14,949 nt of DNA, taken from Oscillospiraceae bacterium. Lineage in GTDB: Bacteria; Bacillota; Clostridia; Oscillospirales; Ruminococcaceae. Location: NCBI GenBank assembly GCA_029068025.1, contig JAIEDJ010000274.1, positions 1 to 14,949 of the forward strand, read 5' to 3'. A model generated the notes under the pieces. That model was given only the letters and a program-made list of their open reading frames with translations. It was not told the DNA's origin and ran no database searches. Both the position numbers and the translations under genes were made by a program. Positions 12,669-14,949 of this stretch are shown piece by piece; the stretch's first letter is position 1; each line of letters starts with the position of its first letter.

Positions 12669-14789
12669 GTGAAAAAATTTCCCAAAATTCTTTTATCATC
12701 TTTTGTAACAGCGCCGCTCATTCTGAATACACTGCCCTTTGCGGCAGCCGACGAGACCGGCGCTGCTCCCGGCACGTCACAGGCCGCTCCCGCAAAGCCC
12801 GTTGAGCTTCTGGGAGAAAACATCACATTCCAATATGTCAGCACTGTATTTAACGGACAAGAACAGAAGCCCGCCGTCACGGTAAGCTCGGGTAAGACCG
12901 TGCTCACCCAAAACACCGACTTCACCGTCACATATCCGAGTGACTGCGTAAACGCGGGCAAGAAAACCGTCACAATAGAAGGTATCGGAGGCTACGGAGG
13001 CAAATTTTCCGCTACATATATGATCGAACCTCTCGACTGCTCCGATAAAAACGCCAATGTCAATGTCGGCATAGCAGACTGCAGCTACAGCGGTATGCCG
13101 CTTACGCCCGATGTGACGATCACGGCAAACGGACTGACGCTTGGCGGCGGAGACTATACCCTTGCCTTTTCCGATAATGTCAGCGCGACCGCCGAGAAAA
13201 AGGCAAAGTGTGAGATCACGTTCCGCGGGAATTTCTCGGGCAGCCGTACGGAAGAGTTTGACATTGCCAAAGCCCCCTCAAAGGATCTGGATATACAGGT
13301 CATGGTACACAACGGTGACAAATTCGTATACGACCTCACGCCTCTCAAGCCGGAGGGAGCCGTATTCGGAACGATCAAGTACTATATGTGGGATTACATC
13401 GAGGAACATCAGCCCAAGATCGCGTTCAACGAGCTGAGCTTCACTGTGCCCGATAAACTGACCAGCAGCACCGCTGTCGTGATCCCCGTAAAAAACGTTC
13501 CTAACCGCGAGGACTACAATATCGTATTTTATCCCACCGTTACTGATAAGACTATTCCGACAGTCATATTGAAACCCGCAGACTGCAAATACAGCGGCGA
13601 GCCGATATCCGCAGACGTATTTGCCGCCAACGGCAGCTATGCCATGGCGGACGGCAAACAGATCGAAGGAACCTGGGAATTCTGGACGGAGCCGCCGCTG
13701 CTGCCATGCGGCAAGCAGCCCTGCATAATCTCGTTTATTCCGACGGATCCGCAGTACGCCCCGGTCGATACGATCACGTTCATAACCGTTTCAAGATCCA
13801 AGACGGAATTCGCGCTGAAACCGCACCGAACCGAGATCTCCGTCTGGCAAGCAGGACAGCTTGTGATCTCGGGGATCCCCGAGGACTACAAAGGAACTGT
13901 CACACTCCGCTGCAATAGTGATAATGAAGAGCTTAAGATCAAAAAGGTTTCTTGTGATGATATAACGCAGCGCGAATTTGAGGTGGATTTTCCGTATAAA
14001 GGCGGCAAATTCACATTCACGGCAGAGCTTTCCGGGGACGGATTGTATCTGCCCGCAAGCTCACAGTGCAGCATAACGGTCGGAGATTATGTTCCTCCCG
14101 AGGAAAAGCCTTCCGACAAGATCACCACAACCGATGAACTGAAAGCGCTGATCGCTTCCGCTGCCGAGGGCAATACCATCAGGGCTGAGGGTATGCGCAG
14201 CATTCCCGCGGATATTGTAAAGGCTGCCTGTGACAAGCGGCTGACCTTAGAAGTCAAGCTCAACGACAATTACACATGGATCGTTGATACAACAAAGCTG
14301 TCAGGTCAGGGCGAGCTTGACCTTGATATCTCAACGGCAGTGATCCCCGCCGTTCTGCTTGATAAGGTGGGCGGGGAAAATCTTTGTTCATTTAACGTTT
14401 TCGCGAAAAACCTCGGAAACGGCGCCAAACTTCAAGTATACTCGGATCGGAAAAACAACAGCTTCGCGAATCTGTTTTTATACAATACCTCAGGCGAGCT
14501 GAAATTTGTTTCCTGCGCACCCGTCAGATCGGACGGCACGGCGGAGCCTGAGATCAGGGATTCGGGCAAATACGCCGTGATGATCGACACCGAGACCAAG
14601 CTTATAGGAGATCTCAACAACGACTGCACGATCACGCTTGCAGATGTGCAGGCACTTCTGTGGGAATACGTATCGGTACCATCCAGCCCGAAAGCGGACG
14701 GCAAATACGTAAAATTCGACGTTGACAGCAACGGAATATTCAATCTCTCCGATGTAAGTACGCTGTTAAAAATATGGGTCGAAAATTAA
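12669..14789 (+). CDS. Secreted Ig-like repeat protein with C-terminal dockerin
   Basis: A 706-residue exported protein that would bind a cohesin on a cellulosome-type scaffold. The GTG start is chosen because GGAGGT lies 6 nt upstream and it yields a compact signal peptide (1 to about 27); the upstream ATG at 12630 adds 13 residues that spoil it. Two MBG/Ig-like repeats lie at about 53-120 and 133-200, and a divergent one at 295-375. Residues 485-645 resemble a module often placed before dockerins in Ruminococcus surface proteins. The dockerin is 646-706, with calcium loops D648-x-N650-x-D652...D659 and D684-x-D686-x-N688...D695. No glycosidase, esterase or carbohydrate-binding catalytic signature was found, so an adhesive or structural role is more likely than a catalytic one. 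No partner gene is nearby. Confidence 0.88.
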   Translation: MKKFPKILLSSFVTAPLILNTLPFAAADETGAAPGTSQAAPAKPVELLGENITFQYVSTVFNGQEQKPAVTVSSGKTVLTQNTDFTVTYPSDCVNAGKKTVTIEGIGGYGGKFSATYMIEPLDCSDKNANVNVGIADCSYSGMPLTPDVTITANGLTLGGGDYTLAFSDNVSATAEKKAKCEITFRGNFSGSRTEEFDIAKAPSKDLDIQVMVHNGDKFVYDLTPLKPEGAVFGTIKYYMWDYIEEHQPKIAFNELSFTVPDKLTSSTAVVIPVKNVPNREDYNIVFYPTVTDKTIPTVILKPADCKYSGEPISADVFAANGSYAMADGKQIEGTWEFWTEPPLLPCGKQPCIISFIPTDPQYAPVDTITFITVSRSKTEFALKPHRTEISVWQAGQLVISGIPEDYKGTVTLRCNSDNEELKIKKVSCDDITQREFEVDFPYKGGKFTFTAELSGDGLYLPASSQCSITVGDYVPPEEKPSDKITTTDELKALIASAAEGNTIRAEGMRSIPADIVKAACDKRLTLEVKLNDNYTWIVDTTKLSGQGELDLDISTAVIPAVLLDKVGGENLCSFNVFAKNLGNGAKLQVYSDRKNNSFANLFLYNTSGELKFVSCAPVRSDGTAEPEIRDSGKYAVMIDTETKLIGDLNNDCTITLADVQALLWEYVSVPSSPKADGKYVKFDVDSNGIFNLSDVSTLLKIWVEN

Positions 14790-14794
14790 AAACA

Positions 14795-14818
14795 ACACCG
14801 CACGGAAACGTGCGGTGT
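14795..14818 (+). terminator. Hairpin after the dockerin-protein gene
   Basis: A perfect 10-bp stem ACACCGCACG/CGTGCGGTGT with a GAAA tetraloop begins 5 nt past the stop codon. The following CGGCTTGTAT is not a strong U-tract. Confidence 0.65.
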
Positions 14819-14834
14819 CGGCTTGTATAAAAAA

Positions 14835-14874
14835 CCCTCTCGGGGAGAGGGGGGAGAGGGGGGAGAGAGAATAG
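14835..14874. repeat. G-rich dispersed repeat, copy 2
   Basis: Same sequence as 378-406 with one internal GGGGGGAGAG-type duplication. It runs straight into the homopolymer tail. Confidence 0.65.
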
Positions 14875-14949
14875 GGGGGGGGGGGGGGGGGGGCCCCCCC
14901 CCCCCCCGGGGGGGGGGGGGGGGGGGGGGGGGGGTCGGGGGGGGGGGGG
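14875..14949. other. Poly-G/poly-C artefact at contig end
   Basis: About 75 bases of almost pure G with one block of C and a single TC. No biological sequence of this kind is expected. It follows a G-rich repeat where short-read assembly tends to fail, and poly-G is the no-signal call of two-colour sequencers. Confidence 0.85.

Overview
The window looks like a contig end from a fibrolytic gut or rumen Clostridia (Ruminococcus / Oscillospiraceae type). The grounds are a GH94 cellobiose phosphorylase, a secreted protein ending in a dockerin, an NPNTG-type wall-anchor protein, mid-GC coding DNA with AT-rich promoters, and many short palindromic repeats. I made this assignment from protein character alone; no search was run. 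The last ~80 bases are runs of G and C and are almost certainly sequence artefact.

Layout. Ten of the eleven genes are on the minus strand. Reading leftward from 12332: tgt (queuosine tRNA modification) with a small hypothetical gene 11 bp downstream; mntP (manganese exporter); a HAD phosphatase of the beta-phosphoglucomutase type; then a tight four-gene operon (8404 to 4358) of MoxR AAA+ ATPase, AAC(6')-type acetyltransferase, a VWA protein with two metallopeptidase-like modules, and a hypothetical protein. The operon ends at a strong terminator whose U-tract overlaps the promoter of the cellobiose phosphorylase gene. Next come cellobiose phosphorylase and a secreted NPNTG protein. The only plus-strand gene (12669-14789) encodes a secreted, dockerin-bearing, Ig-like repeat protein and is divergent from tgt.

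How the genes fit together. Cellobiose phosphorylase would split imported cellobiose into glucose and glucose-1-phosphate, the energy-saving route in cellulolytic Clostridia. The dockerin protein would dock on a cohesin scaffold outside the cell. MoxR and the VWA/metallopeptidase protein probably form a chaperone-like or metal-inserting pair. An aminoglycoside acetyltransferase homologue sits between them at 11-14 bp spacing.

The most unusual content is between genes. Five palindromic elements (64-272, 4109-4221, 9269-9357, 10095-10199, 10340-10711) can each be drawn as an outer stem enclosing two arms. Two pairs are homologous and show compensatory base-pair changes. Three of the five sit directly upstream of the ribosome binding site of a gene, next to an identical 10-mer. 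One copy is interrupted by a 152-bp MITE-like insert with ~20-bp inverted ends and a 6-bp target duplication, and the empty site is visible in the other copy.
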